From: Planctomycetaceae bacterium
GTDB lineage: Bacteria; Planctomycetota; Planctomycetia; Pirellulales; Pirellulaceae
DNA length: 58,221 nt
Direction of reading: 5' to 3'
NCBI GenBank assembly: GCA_021298315.1
Contig: JAJTFC010000008.1
Span: forward strand, 1 to 58,221
Below the pieces are notes generated by a model. The model was not told where the DNA came from and made no database searches. It saw only the letters and a program-made list of their open reading frames with translations. The position numbers and the translations under genes were made by a program. Positions 1-8,344 of this stretch are shown in pieces. How positions within the stretch are numbered: position 1 is the first letter of the stretch; every line of letters begins with the position of its first letter.

Positions 1-1
1 T

Positions 2-481
2 GTCGACAAAGTTCGCCGTGGAGAACATAAGCGACTGCTCAAGGATGGGGATGATCGACTCACGGGGAGTAAATACTTCTGGTTAACTTCGCTTGAGAAC
101 CACAGCGAAAAACAGCACGCTAGGTTTCAGTCCATTTGCAATCTATCGCTCGCTACCGGGCGAGCTTGGTCCTACAAAGAGCTCTTACGCGATCTCTGGG
201 CCCAGGAGACGGAGGGAAAGGCAAAGAGCTACTTCAGAGATTGGTACCAGCGAGTCATTCGTACCAAGATGGCACCGATGAAAAAACTAGCTCGGAGTTT
301 GAAGGAGCGAATCGATAACATTGTGACCTACTGTACGCACGGGATCACCAATGCGGTGGCTGAAGGGATCAACAGTAAGATCATGTCGATTAAGCGACGA
401 GCGGGAGGCTATCGCAACATCGAAAACTTCAAAACGGCTGTATTGTTCTACTGCGGTGAATTGGATCTCGACCCACGATAA
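2..481 (+). CDS. ISL3-family transposase, C-terminal part (5' end outside window)
   Basis: An open frame runs from the window edge to a TAA at 479-481 (159 residues), so only the C-terminal part is visible. The motifs NAVAEGINSKI and IKRRAGGYRNIENF, followed by FYCGELDLDP near the end, are typical of the C-terminus of ISL3 (IS204/IS1001/IS1165) DDE transposases, which cut and rejoin IS ends. The visible part has no internal stop, so the element may be intact, but the rest of the gene and the left end lie outside. It sits directly upstream of a polysaccharide cluster that also contains decayed genes, which fits a rearranged region. Family call is confident; activity cannot be judged. Confidence 0.85.
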   Translation, partial: VDKVRRGEHKRLLKDGDDRLTGSKYFWLTSLENHSEKQHARFQSICNLSLATGRAWSYKELLRDLWAQETEGKAKSYFRDWYQRVIRTKMAPMKKLARSLKERIDNIVTYCTHGITNAVAEGINSKIMSIKRRAGGYRNIENFKTAVLFYCGELDLDPR

Positions 482-528
482 TGCCGGATGGACCAATTTT
501 TTTGTTTGGCGGAACGATTCGATCACAT

Positions 529-552
529 ACCCATCCGTGGGTGCATAAGACC
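529..552. repeat. Possible right terminal inverted repeat of the ISL3 element
   Basis: About 50 bases after the transposase stop lies a segment whose reverse complement begins GGTCTTATGCACCCACGG. Start and composition resemble ISL3 terminal repeats, which often begin GG-T/C-TCTT and contain a CCACGG core. The other end of the element is outside the window, so the match cannot be verified. The segment also contains a small internal palindrome (ACCCA and TGGGT). Confidence 0.35.
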
Positions 553-648
553 ACTGATAGGATGGCAGAGGTGGATTGGAATTTCTACAAGACGTAAATT
601 TGATGAGTAGGCTTATTTTTTTATTGTATTAACAATAGGGTTTTTTCG

Positions 649-1263
649 ATGTTAAGAATCTTGAATAAGATTGTAAGAAGGGTTCAGTGGTTGCGTGGGT
701 ACGGAGAAGGATTCACAGAAGATGGATTCAGGGAACGCGAGCGATTACGCCCTGTCTACAATTTGATTGCAAACAAGATTATGGAGTGTTTGGAATTTTC
801 ATCGGTTTACGATATTGGCTGTGCGAATGGTTTTCTTCTTACGGAATTCCATAGATCCGCTAAGCAAATCGGAGGAATCGAACTGTCGCCGGATGTGAGA
901 TTGGTTGTTTCCGCTGAATTGAACAAATACATTGAAGTAGGAGATTTTTCCAACGCGAAAGGCAAATGGGATTTGGTTACGTGCATTGAGGTTGCGGAAC
1001 ACATCCCACCAGGCCGAAGTGAGCTTTTAGTGGAAACAATCTGTCGGTTAGCTACTAAATCGGTTGTTTTTAGTGCTGCGACACCTGGGCAAGAGGGGCA
1101 TGGGCATATAAATTGCCGTCCTAAATCCGATTGGATGGGAATGTTTGAGTCGCGAGGTTGGAAAGAGAGCGCACCTGATACAAATCGCCTTCAGGAAGCT
1201 ACAAGGGACACCACGAAAGCAAAATGGTTGGTTGAGAACATAGTCGTCCTCAAGCCAATGTAG
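649..1263 (+). CDS. SAM-dependent methyltransferase (class I, Methyltransf_23-like)
   Basis: 204 residues. The SAM-binding motif I is visible as DIGCANG (residues 55-61), followed by an acidic strand end (GGIELSP) and the post-motif TCIEVAEHIPP, the layout of small class I methyltransferases. Such enzymes in polysaccharide clusters commonly methylate a sugar or nucleotide-sugar; the substrate cannot be read from the sequence. It is the first gene after the IS remnant and lies 70 bases upstream of wecB on the same strand, so co-transcription is plausible. The DNA is clearly A/T-richer than the right half of the window, which suggests transfer. No strong ribosome binding site is seen. Confidence 0.8.
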   Translation: MLRILNKIVRRVQWLRGYGEGFTEDGFRERERLRPVYNLIANKIMECLEFSSVYDIGCANGFLLTEFHRSAKQIGGIELSPDVRLVVSAELNKYIEVGDFSNAKGKWDLVTCIEVAEHIPPGRSELLVETICRLATKSVVFSAATPGQEGHGHINCRPKSDWMGMFESRGWKESAPDTNRLQEATRDTTKAKWLVENIVVLKPM

Positions 1264-1333
1264 AGTGTTTTTTTCGTACCCACAGCATGGGTATTGATAA
1301 GTGCTGTTGACCTGGTCTTGAGGGGAAATTTGC

Positions 1334-2485
1334 ATGAGTACAAAGTCGATACGTTTGCTCCTGATCGCAGGGGCAAGGCCAAATTTTATGAAGATAGCGC
1401 CGATTATGAAGGCGTTTGAAGAGTATGAAGATTTCGAACTAACGCTTGTGCATACAGGCCAGCATTACGATCCAAATCTTTCCAGTGTTTTTTTTGAGGA
1501 ACTTGGAATTCGCCAACCCGATGTTTACCTGAACGTTGGGTCTGGGTCGCATGCAAGACAGACTGCAGATGTCATGGTTGCAATCGAGTCCTTGTGCTTA
1601 GAACGCCAGCAATCGGGTGCCCCGTTTGATGGGGTCATGGTCGTGGGAGATGTCAATTCAACCTTAGCCGCAGCGGTCGCTGGTGCTAAGCTCAACATCC
1701 CCGTGATTCATGTGGAAGCGGGATTGCGCAGTCGAGACCGGACTATGCCTGAGGAAATCAATCGTATACTGACCGATTCAATATCCTCTTTGCTGCTAGC
1801 CTCGGAACCAAAGGGGGTGGAAAACCTTTTGGCGGAAGGACACAGCAAGGAAAGAGTCCAGTTGGTTGGAAATGTGATGATCGATACACTCAGGAGTCAA
1901 ATTGAGAGAGCCAAGAAACAACAGACACTCAGTCGTTTTGGACTTACCCCTGGAAGCTATGGCGTTGTTACGCTCCATCGGCCAGCGAACGTGGATTCTA
2001 AAACCACACTAAGCGATCTTCTAGGCGTTATCAAAAATGTTTCCAATCGGGTACCTTTCATCTTTCCGATGCATCCGAGGACGAGATCCAGAGTTGAGCA
2101 ATTCGGACTGGAACCTTATTTCATGGAATCATCTGGTTGTATTGTTTGTGAGCCCCTCGGTTACCTTGATTTTCTTTGCTTAACGTCGCAAGCTAGATTG
2201 ATCGTCACGGATTCCGGGGGGCTACAAGAGGAGTCTACGGCCCTAGGGATTCCTTGCTTGACCCTGCGAGACAACACGGAACGACCAATCACATGCGATG
2301 AGGGGACTGGAACATTAATCGGCAGTTCATCTAGACTGTTGGAGGAAAAGCTTGAGGAGGTACTCTCGGGGAATTACAAAGTGGGTACATGCCCGGCTCT
2401 ATGGGATGGAGAGGCTGCAGGACGTATTGCTCGCGTTGTTTCTGAATTTTTCGTCGGGAAACCTACTGGCTCGGGATCTGTCTGA
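1334..2485 (+). CDS. wecB: UDP-N-acetylglucosamine 2-epimerase (non-hydrolysing)
   Basis: 383 residues, normal length for the family. It interconverts UDP-GlcNAc and UDP-ManNAc in the cytoplasm and so supplies ManNAc-type precursors for surface polysaccharide. Visible signatures are GARPNFMK (13-20), VHTGQHYD, VGDVNSTLA, HVEAGLRS (126-133, with the family's catalytic glutamate), MPEEINR, VTLHRPANVD and TDSGGLQEES. No UDP-ManNAc dehydrogenase is in the window, so whether the product is used as ManNAc or oxidised further is unknown. The next gene starts 37 bases downstream. Confidence 0.93.
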   Translation: MSTKSIRLLLIAGARPNFMKIAPIMKAFEEYEDFELTLVHTGQHYDPNLSSVFFEELGIRQPDVYLNVGSGSHARQTADVMVAIESLCLERQQSGAPFDGVMVVGDVNSTLAAAVAGAKLNIPVIHVEAGLRSRDRTMPEEINRILTDSISSLLLASEPKGVENLLAEGHSKERVQLVGNVMIDTLRSQIERAKKQQTLSRFGLTPGSYGVVTLHRPANVDSKTTLSDLLGVIKNVSNRVPFIFPMHPRTRSRVEQFGLEPYFMESSGCIVCEPLGYLDFLCLTSQARLIVTDSGGLQEESTALGIPCLTLRDNTERPITCDEGTGTLIGSSSRLLEEKLEEVLSGNYKVGTCPALWDGEAAGRIARVVSEFFVGKPTGSGSV

Positions 2486-2522
2486 TTCAGGATCTGAAAA
2501 ATTTGTAATATTTGAGGACTCG

Positions 2523-3689
2523 ATGGTTATTTTTCTAACATACCTGATTTGGATATCGCTTTTCCTCCTGATCTACAGCAATGTACTCTATCCGTTAGCG
2601 ATGGCGTTGCTCGGTAGTTTCACTTATAAACGTAATGATGTTGGATTCAGCCAAGATGACATTCCGAAGGTGACGCTGTTAGTGCCTGCGTTCAATGAGT
2701 CTAAAGTCATCGAGAGCAAAATGCGGAACATCGACGCTATGGAATACGATGTCCATAGAATGGAGGTGATTGTTGCCAGCGATGGGTCCAGCGACGGAAC
2801 ACAAGAATTGGTGCGCAAGCATTTATGCCGTTTTCCATTGCGACTATTGGATTTCCAGCAGCGGAGGGGAAAAACCTCCGTCGTCAACGATGCTTTGGCC
2901 TCCTGCAACACCCCATTGGTTTGCTTGTGTGATGCAAACGTGATGTTTCGTCCCGATGCGCTCAAGGTGATGGTGGAGCGATTTCATGATCCTAAAGTTG
3001 GAGCCGTGACCGGAGATGTTCAATTAGCAAGTCATGAATCGGATTTCGGAAATGGAGAAAGATTGTACTATTTCTACGAGCGAGCATTGCAAAAAGGAGA
3101 GTCGCTCGTCGGATCGGTCATGGGTGTTGATGGAGGCATGTATGTGATTCGCAGGGAACTGTTTGAGAATTTAGAATCGGACACGATCCTAGACGATTTC
3201 TCGGTGTCGATGAGAGTCATCCGAAAAGGGTTTCGAATCATCTATGAGCCACTTGCCATAGCTGATGAGAATGGCACTCCTACCTCGACCGCTGAATACA
3301 CCCGAAGAGTTCGCGTGACGAAAGGTGCGGTTCAATCGATTCGAAGAGGGTATTACCCGATTTTTTTTAAACAACCCGTGGCGTATGCGCAGTGGTTCTC
3401 ACACAAGTTTTTGAGGTGGGCAAATCCGCTTTTGTTGCTGGCACTGCTTTTGGGTTCGGGCATGTTAAGTGGTTATTATTCATTGGCTCTGTACTTCTTC
3501 ATTGCCCAAATTCTGTTCTACGGAATTGGTGGGCTTGCGTTTATTTTTCCAAGTCTTAGGGACAAACCTATCATCGGCATCATCTATTTTTTCGTTTTGA
3601 GTCATGCTGCGATGCTTGAAGGCATTTACAAAGGGCTTGGTGGGAATTACTCCGCTATATGGAATCGAACAGAAAGGGTTGCAAGATGA
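2523..3689 (+). CDS. Membrane-bound family 2 glycosyltransferase (cellulose/PNAG-synthase-like)
   Basis: 388 residues from ATG 2523, which follows TTTGAGGA. A longer frame from 2352 would overlap wecB by 134 bases and is less likely. An N-terminal membrane helix precedes the GT-A domain: [18 protein letters not shown], a DxD-like [17 protein letters not shown] and the acceptor-site [17 protein letters not shown] stands where processive enzymes carry Q-x-x-R-W. The C-terminus has three or four hydrophobic helices. The layout fits an inner-membrane enzyme that transfers a sugar to a lipid carrier or extends a chain. Donor and acceptor are unknown. The following epimerase gene overlaps it by four bases (ATGA). 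Confidence 0.88.
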   Translation: MVIFLTYLIWISLFLLIYSNVLYPLAMALLGSFTYKRNDVGFSQDDIPKVTLLVPAFNESKVIESKMRNIDAMEYDVHRMEVIVASDGSSDGTQELVRKHLCRFPLRLLDFQQRRGKTSVVNDALASCNTPLVCLCDANVMFRPDALKVMVERFHDPKVGAVTGDVQLASHESDFGNGERLYYFYERALQKGESLVGSVMGVDGGMYVIRRELFENLESDTILDDFSVSMRVIRKGFRIIYEPLAIADENGTPTSTAEYTRRVRVTKGAVQSIRRGYYPIFFKQPVAYAQWFSHKFLRWANPLLLLALLLGSGMLSGYYSLALYFFIAQILFYGIGGLAFIFPSLRDKPIIGIIYFFVLSHAAMLEGIYKGLGGNYSAIWNRTERVAR

Positions 3690-4726
3690 GCAAGGAACAT
3701 CAAGGCTTTGAGCCGATCATGGATAGACTAAGGAAATCTCTTGAAGATACACCACGGAGTTGGTTGGTGACGGGTGTTGCGGGCTTCATTGGATCCAATT
3801 TGCTTGAAACCCTCCTGCAATGGAACCAGCGTGTTATTGGGTTGGATAACTTTTCCACTGGTCGCCCATCCAATTTAGAAAATGTAAAACAATGTGTCAC
3901 ATCTGAGCAATGGAAGCGATTTCGTTTCTTGGAGGGCGATATCTGCCATCTTCCAACCTGCCGCCAAGCAGTGGATTCACAGGTCGATTTCGTTCTCCAT
4001 CAAGCTGCCTTAGGGTCTGTGCCAAGATCGATACATGATCCGATCGCAAGCAACCTGAATAACGTTAATGGATTTTTGAATATGCTGGTGGCAAGTCGCG
4101 ATGCGAATACAAAAAGTTTTGTATACGCAGCCTCGAGCTCTACTTATGGAGATCATCCAGGTTTACCAAAAGTTGAGGATGTGATCGGCAAACCGCTCTC
4201 CCCCTATGCCGTCACAAAGTATGTGAATGAGTTATACGCAGAGGTTTTCGCAACTACCTATGGTTTTCGCTCGATCGGCCTTCGATACTTCAATGTATTT
4301 GGCCCACGGCAGGATCCGAACGGACCGTATGCAGCAGTGATTCCCAAATGGATGGAACAGATTCAGTCCGGGCAGGTCGTTCAGATCAACGGGGATGGGC
4401 AAACAAGCCGCGATTTTTGCTACGTGGAGAATGCTGTCCAAGCAAACCTGTTGGCGGCAACTGGCAGTAAGGAGACCAAGGGACAAGTTTATAATGTGGC
4501 GGTCGGGCAGCAAACCTCGCTCAATGAGTTATTCGATATGCTCAAGCACCTTTTGGGTAAGCCAGAGATCGAACCTTTGTATGGTGATTTTCGAAAAGGG
4601 GATGTACGTCATTCCAAAGCAAGTATCGACAAAGCGAATCGATTGCTCGATTACCGTCCTGGGGTGGACTGCTCTGAAGGCCTGAAACGAACGGTACATT
4701 ATTACCTGCGCAATTTCAATGGTTGA
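3686..4726 (+). CDS. wbpP: UDP-N-acetylglucosamine 4-epimerase, WbpP/TviC type (SDR family)
   Basis: 346 residues from ATG 3686, which overlaps the upstream stop and follows AGAAAGGG; the frame could also begin at 3659. The NAD-binding GVAGFIG (30-36), SSSTYGDHP and the catalytic YAVTK (Y174, K178) define an extended short-chain dehydrogenase. The N-terminal extension ahead of the Rossmann fold ([16 protein letters not shown]) is typical of WbpP/TviC, which interconvert UDP-GlcNAc and UDP-GalNAc or their uronic forms. With WecB it would supply two different N-acetylhexosamine donors. Precise substrate is inferred from family resemblance. Confidence 0.88.
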   Translation: MSKEHQGFEPIMDRLRKSLEDTPRSWLVTGVAGFIGSNLLETLLQWNQRVIGLDNFSTGRPSNLENVKQCVTSEQWKRFRFLEGDICHLPTCRQAVDSQVDFVLHQAALGSVPRSIHDPIASNLNNVNGFLNMLVASRDANTKSFVYAASSSTYGDHPGLPKVEDVIGKPLSPYAVTKYVNELYAEVFATTYGFRSIGLRYFNVFGPRQDPNGPYAAVIPKWMEQIQSGQVVQINGDGQTSRDFCYVENAVQANLLAATGSKETKGQVYNVAVGQQTSLNELFDMLKHLLGKPEIEPLYGDFRKGDVRHSKASIDKANRLLDYRPGVDCSEGLKRTVHYYLRNFNG

Positions 4727-4801
4727 TTTGTGCTTTGACTCGATCTCTATGCTTTGAGAAGCATGTTTAGTGGAGTAGAAGATTATCTTCGGTGAATTTA
4801 A

Positions 4802-4969
4802 ATGACTTTTGTTTCCCTCGAGTTTCTCGCGATTTTGGCGGTCACGCTTCCTTTGTACTTTGTGCTGACAAGGTGCTATCAGAATTACCTGCTGTTGGCT
4901 TCTTCTTTGATTTTTATGGATGGTGGGACTACAGTCGACAACCTTGTTCTCCATGCTGATTGGATTTGA
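4802..4969 (+). pseudogene. Remnant of an MBOAT (AlgI-like) O-acetyltransferase gene
   Basis: ATG 4802 opens a 55-codon frame that begins MTFVSLEFLAIL and continues NYLLLASSLIF, closely resembling the N-terminus of AlgI-type membrane-bound O-acyltransferases. Exactly where the family continues with FYGWWDY, this frame loses the match, but the +2 frame reads FYGWWDYSRQP and then stops. One missing T in the run at about 4913-4918 would restore the reading. Nothing further of the roughly 470-residue protein is seen before the next gene at 4999. This is a dead 5' stub and suggests that the polymer was once O-acetylated. Confidence 0.7.
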
Positions 4970-4998
4970 GTAGAAAAATCTCTTTAACTAACAAAAAA

Positions 4999-5937
4999 AT
5001 GATTCAAGTCAGTGTGATTATTCCCGTGAAAAACGACCTTAGCGGCATCCAGCGCCTGGTTGGATCCTTGCGGCAGCAAACGGTCCCCCATGAATTGATT
5101 GTTGTCGACAACGGGTCGACCGATGGAACATTGGAGTTTCTCGAATCCCAAGGGATTCGTCTGTTGAATGGCCCAGGACTTACAGTAGGCTCTCTGAGAA
5201 ACCGTGGAGTCGAAATCAGTACCGGTATTTATATCGCTTTTGCCGATTCTGATCACGAAGTGGGACCTGATTGGCTCGAGAAGGGGCGGGAAGTGTTGGA
5301 TTCGAATCCGGATATTGTTGCCTGTGGAGCTCATTATCTTCCCCCGGCCAATGGAACATGGGTTCAAAAGTCCTGGGCGATCCACCGATTGCGTAATACC
5401 GACTCCAAGGAGGTTGAATGGCTGGCCTCAGGCAATCTATTTGTTCGACGGGAAAAATTTCTGGAAATACAGGGTTTTAACGAATCTTTGATCGCTGCCG
5501 AAGATGTCGACCTGTGCCATAGGCTCAGGGTCAAAGGTGGGAAGGTTTTTCATGATCCTGGGATCGCCAGTATCCACCATGGGGAAGCGTCGACTGTTAA
5601 GCATTTTATACGAAAAGAGTGGTGGCGTGGAAGTAGCGGGATTCGCGCGTGGATATCTCAAAGGTTTCCTATAAGGGAAGTGCCGAGTTTGATATGGCCA
5701 TTATGGCATCTTGTTTTTTGTTTAATATTCATGATCGCACCTGCGATCTGCTTCTTGAATCTATCCTTTTTTACTGCACTCGGTGTTGTGTTATTGCTCC
5801 TTCTTCTTTGGGTAGCCCCTTCAATCCTATTGGCGATCCAAGTAGGCAGCGGGACTGGCATTATAAGGATAGCCCAGCTTGCTTTCCTCTATTTTTTGTA
5901 TGGTACAACCCGTGGTTGGGCATTATTTCGTAATTAG
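4999..5937 (+). CDS. Family 2 glycosyltransferase with C-terminal membrane segments
   Basis: 312 residues from ATG 4999; an in-frame TTG at 4960 would add 13 residues that do not look conserved. The GT-A fold shows SVIIPVKND, VVDNGSTDGT, GSLRNRGVE and a DxD-type motif in FADSDHEVG. A second conserved patch, AAEDVDLCHRLR, matches the usual acceptor/base region. Hydrophobic helices occupy about residues 225-310, so the enzyme is probably anchored at the inner membrane. It follows the MBOAT stub and has no obvious Shine-Dalgarno sequence. Sugar specificity is unknown. Confidence 0.85.
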   Translation: MIQVSVIIPVKNDLSGIQRLVGSLRQQTVPHELIVVDNGSTDGTLEFLESQGIRLLNGPGLTVGSLRNRGVEISTGIYIAFADSDHEVGPDWLEKGREVLDSNPDIVACGAHYLPPANGTWVQKSWAIHRLRNTDSKEVEWLASGNLFVRREKFLEIQGFNESLIAAEDVDLCHRLRVKGGKVFHDPGIASIHHGEASTVKHFIRKEWWRGSSGIRAWISQRFPIREVPSLIWPLWHLVFCLIFMIAPAICFLNLSFFTALGVVLLLLLLWVAPSILLAIQVGSGTGIIRIAQLAFLYFLYGTTRGWALFRN

Positions 5938-6223
5938 AGTCTTCTGAGTATTGTCTGTCGATCTGTTTGAAACGCTATTAGGGGAAATCGCAGTTAGTAA
6001 AGTTGATTTGTTCCGGGGTGATCAATCCACAAAAATCCTGGATGCAGTCCAGAGTCATGGCTCCACCAGTCTGAAACTTGACGAATATTATCAAAGATTG
6101 TCAAATCATTGCACTTGAGGCTAAAATTCAATACAAAACGGTCACGATAAGCTACTGCAATGGATGCTAGGATTACCCGACCGGAGGATAAACACATGTT
6201 TGATATGAAAAGATCGCTTCAGT
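5938..6223 (+). other. 286-base interval with an unassigned short open stretch and a leader mini-ORF
   Basis: An uninterrupted stretch from TTG 5951 to TGA 6116-6118 (55 codons, ending DEYYQRLSNHCT) looks protein-like, but I cannot place it in a family; it may be another gene remnant. At the right end a good GGAGG (6182-6186) stands 9 bases before ATG 6196, which opens an 11-residue frame ending at 6231. That frame overlaps the start of the next glycosyltransferase at 6224. Confidence 0.35.
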
Positions 6224-6231
6224 ATGGTTAA
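6196..6231 (+). CDS. Putative 11-codon leader ORF overlapping the glycosyltransferase start
   Basis: ATG 6196 follows GGAGG (6182-6186) at 9 bases and encodes MFDMKRSLQYG, ending in TAA at 6229-6231. The next gene's ATG (6224) lies inside it in another frame and has no Shine-Dalgarno sequence of its own. Translation of the mini-ORF could therefore deliver ribosomes to that start. It may equally be a decayed start region; no function is claimed. Confidence 0.3.
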   Translation: MFDMKRSLQYG

Positions 6232-7375
6232 GTCTCCAGTGTCTACGCGTAAGATGCTGCACCTGCGTGTTGTTTCCGGCACCGGAGGCGGTCCTGAAAA
6301 AACAATTCTGAATTCTCCACGCTTTATTAAAGAGCACGGATATCAAGCGCAGGTCGTGTATCTGTGTCCACCCGACCCGGTCATTCAGGAGTCTTTGCGA
6401 TCTCGCGCCTCGAATCTAGACTGCCCTTTGACGATCATCGAGGATCATGGTGTAAAAGATCTAAGGATCGTGGGGAAACTGTTGAAAATATGCCGCGACC
6501 AGAAGATCGAATTGCTGCAAACCCATGATTACAAATCCAACGCAATAGGATTGCTGCTGCGGCGTTTCCATAAAATGCATATGGCATCAATGTTGCATGG
6601 GTGGACCGACACTTCAGGCCGGATGCCGCTATACATTAAAATCGATAAGTGGTGTTTGCCTTGGTACGAGCAATTGATTTGTGTTTCGGAAGATTTAGTA
6701 CAGGAATGCAAAAAACTAAGAGTCCCTGACCACAGGATTCAACTGGTGCACAATGCAATCGATCTGAAAACCTACAGCCGATCGCTGAGCATCCACCAGG
6801 CGAAAAAGGAACTTGGGGTTGATTCAAAAGCGGGTCCCCTGATCGGAATGGTCTGTCGATTATCGCCTGAGAAAGGGATCAACGAAGCGATCGCTATGGT
6901 GAATCGTTTGGAACGTTTGGGTAAACCGTCTCAGCTATGGATCGCTGGCGATGGACCATTTCGTGGAGAGATCGAGAAAGAGATTTCGAGGTTGGGCTTG
7001 CACAAGAATGTCCGTTTGCTCGGGCAATTAGCCGATGCTAGGCCTTTTTATCAAGCGATGGATCTATTTCTATTGAATAGCATCCGCGAAGGCTTGCCCA
7101 ATGTGGTGCTCGAAGCGATGGCTTTGGAAGTACCTGTAGTTGCGACCCGAGTCGCGGGGGTGCCGGCTTTGATTCGACCGGGGCAAACCGGTTGGTTGAT
7201 CGAACCACAGGACCCCGCAATGCTCGATAACTCTGTCTTGGATTGCCTGGAAGGAACGCGAACAAACCAGTTCGTACAAAACGCTCGCCTCTTGATCGAA
7301 TCGGATTTCAGTTTCGACCGCCGGATGAAAAAAGTCGCGAGCATCTACGACGCGATGTCTTGGAAGCATTCATGA
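6224..7375 (+). CDS. Family 4 glycosyltransferase (GT-B)
   Basis: 383 residues, usual size for GT4. The N-terminal half carries the glycine-rich GTGGGPEKTIL loop. The C-terminal half has the nucleotide-sugar site: GMVCRLSPEKG, WIAGDGP, NVRLLGQL and the E-x7-E region SIREGLPNVVLEAMA, followed by VPVVATRVAGVPALI. It is a retaining transferase expected to add a sugar to the lipid-linked repeat unit at the cytoplasmic face. The ATG at 6224 lacks its own Shine-Dalgarno sequence and lies within a short leader frame. The next, decayed glycosyltransferase overlaps the stop by four bases (ATGA). Donor is unknown. Confidence 0.9.
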   Translation: MVKSPVSTRKMLHLRVVSGTGGGPEKTILNSPRFIKEHGYQAQVVYLCPPDPVIQESLRSRASNLDCPLTIIEDHGVKDLRIVGKLLKICRDQKIELLQTHDYKSNAIGLLLRRFHKMHMASMLHGWTDTSGRMPLYIKIDKWCLPWYEQLICVSEDLVQECKKLRVPDHRIQLVHNAIDLKTYSRSLSIHQAKKELGVDSKAGPLIGMVCRLSPEKGINEAIAMVNRLERLGKPSQLWIAGDGPFRGEIEKEISRLGLHKNVRLLGQLADARPFYQAMDLFLLNSIREGLPNVVLEAMALEVPVVATRVAGVPALIRPGQTGWLIEPQDPAMLDNSVLDCLEGTRTNQFVQNARLLIESDFSFDRRMKKVASIYDAMSWKHS

Positions 7376-8344
7376 GCGACGTCTCCGATGACAAAGAGCA
7401 TGTTCCGTTTCGGATCAATCTCCTTGAGACTTCGCTCGTAGGCCATTGGGCTCGGTATTTGCGAGAGATTATCTGCGGCCTTAAAGAGCATCTCAGTGAT
7501 TGCGATTTGAGGCTTTGCATTTTTGAGTCCCATCGCAAGGACCCGGGCTACATGGAATTTCTCCATCCCTTGGAGGACCAATTCCGACTTTGCATGCTTG
7601 AGGATCGAAATCCACAAGGTCGATTCAGGTCGGAAGTGACGTGTTTGAGGTTGCTGAGCGACTGTGTCCGTCGCTACCCATGCGATCGTGCGATCGTCCC
7701 CTCTGGTGATGGATTGGTGCCGCTCATGGGGATGCTGCCCAGTTGGATTATCCGCCAACTTTTCCCCGAAAATGTGCAGTTTGAATCGATTGTTTTTCGT
7801 CCCGAATGGGCTTACCCGACATCATCAGTCCTCCTGGTCCGCTGAGTAGCCGCAAAGGGGCGCTGAGTAGATTGAAGCATTCGTGACCGACCCAAGCCGA
7901 AAAGCAATACTATTGCTATGGGAGGTTGTTCCCCTTGAGGTCCAGCAGGTACTTGACCGTAGAGCGGTTTCGTGGCGAGGGGACCCAAGGATCGTCGTTG
8001 TGGATCGATATGTTACCGAGGAGGCCTTCTGAGCTTTGTTCTCGGTTTCCTATTTGGTCGTACTACCCTACCAGTTCCATCTTGGGGGAGTTTCGAGCAT
8101 TTATTTGCTCAGTGCCATCCATCGTAAAAAAACGCTTTGCGACCAGAGAGCGTGGCTCGGTTGGGCATCGAAAACTTACCAGCATGGGTTGGCTATGAAT
8201 TCCGCCGAGCCTAGCACGATCGCTTATCACTTGGGTCAAGTCCTAGAGGGCGCGACTGTTCCGATCGCTTCCGAGGAAGTGGCAGCGGACTTGCGATCCG
8301 AGTGTATGACGGGTGGCTTTCGCAAATGCTGGGCAGCCGAATGA
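7372..8344 (+). pseudogene. Broken glycosyltransferase (frameshift, stop codons, probable internal deletion)
   Basis: ATG 7372 opens a frame that begins like a GT-B transferase (LLETSLVGHWARYL, later FRPEWAYPTS) and stops at 7843-7845 after 157 residues. From about 7872 to 8344 a different frame carries the matching C-terminal half: DPRIVVVDRYVTEEAF, a TGA at 8030-8032, then YLVVLPYQFHLGGVSS and HGLAMNSAEPSTIAYHL. The central part of the fold that should lie between them is missing. A perfect 10-base direct repeat (CGCTGAGTAG at 7840-7849 and 7861-7870) sits at the junction. With a frameshift and a nonsense codon the gene is very probably inactive. The next gene starts within its last codons. 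Confidence 0.75.

Noticed and set aside
1277..1293. Small hairpin TACCCA/TGGGTA after the methyltransferase gene
   Set aside because: The T-run precedes the hairpin instead of following it, so it is not a plus-strand terminator.
2352..2522. N-terminal extension of the family 2 glycosyltransferase into wecB
   Set aside because: It would overlap wecB by 134 bases, while ATG 2523 has a ribosome binding site and begins at the membrane helix.
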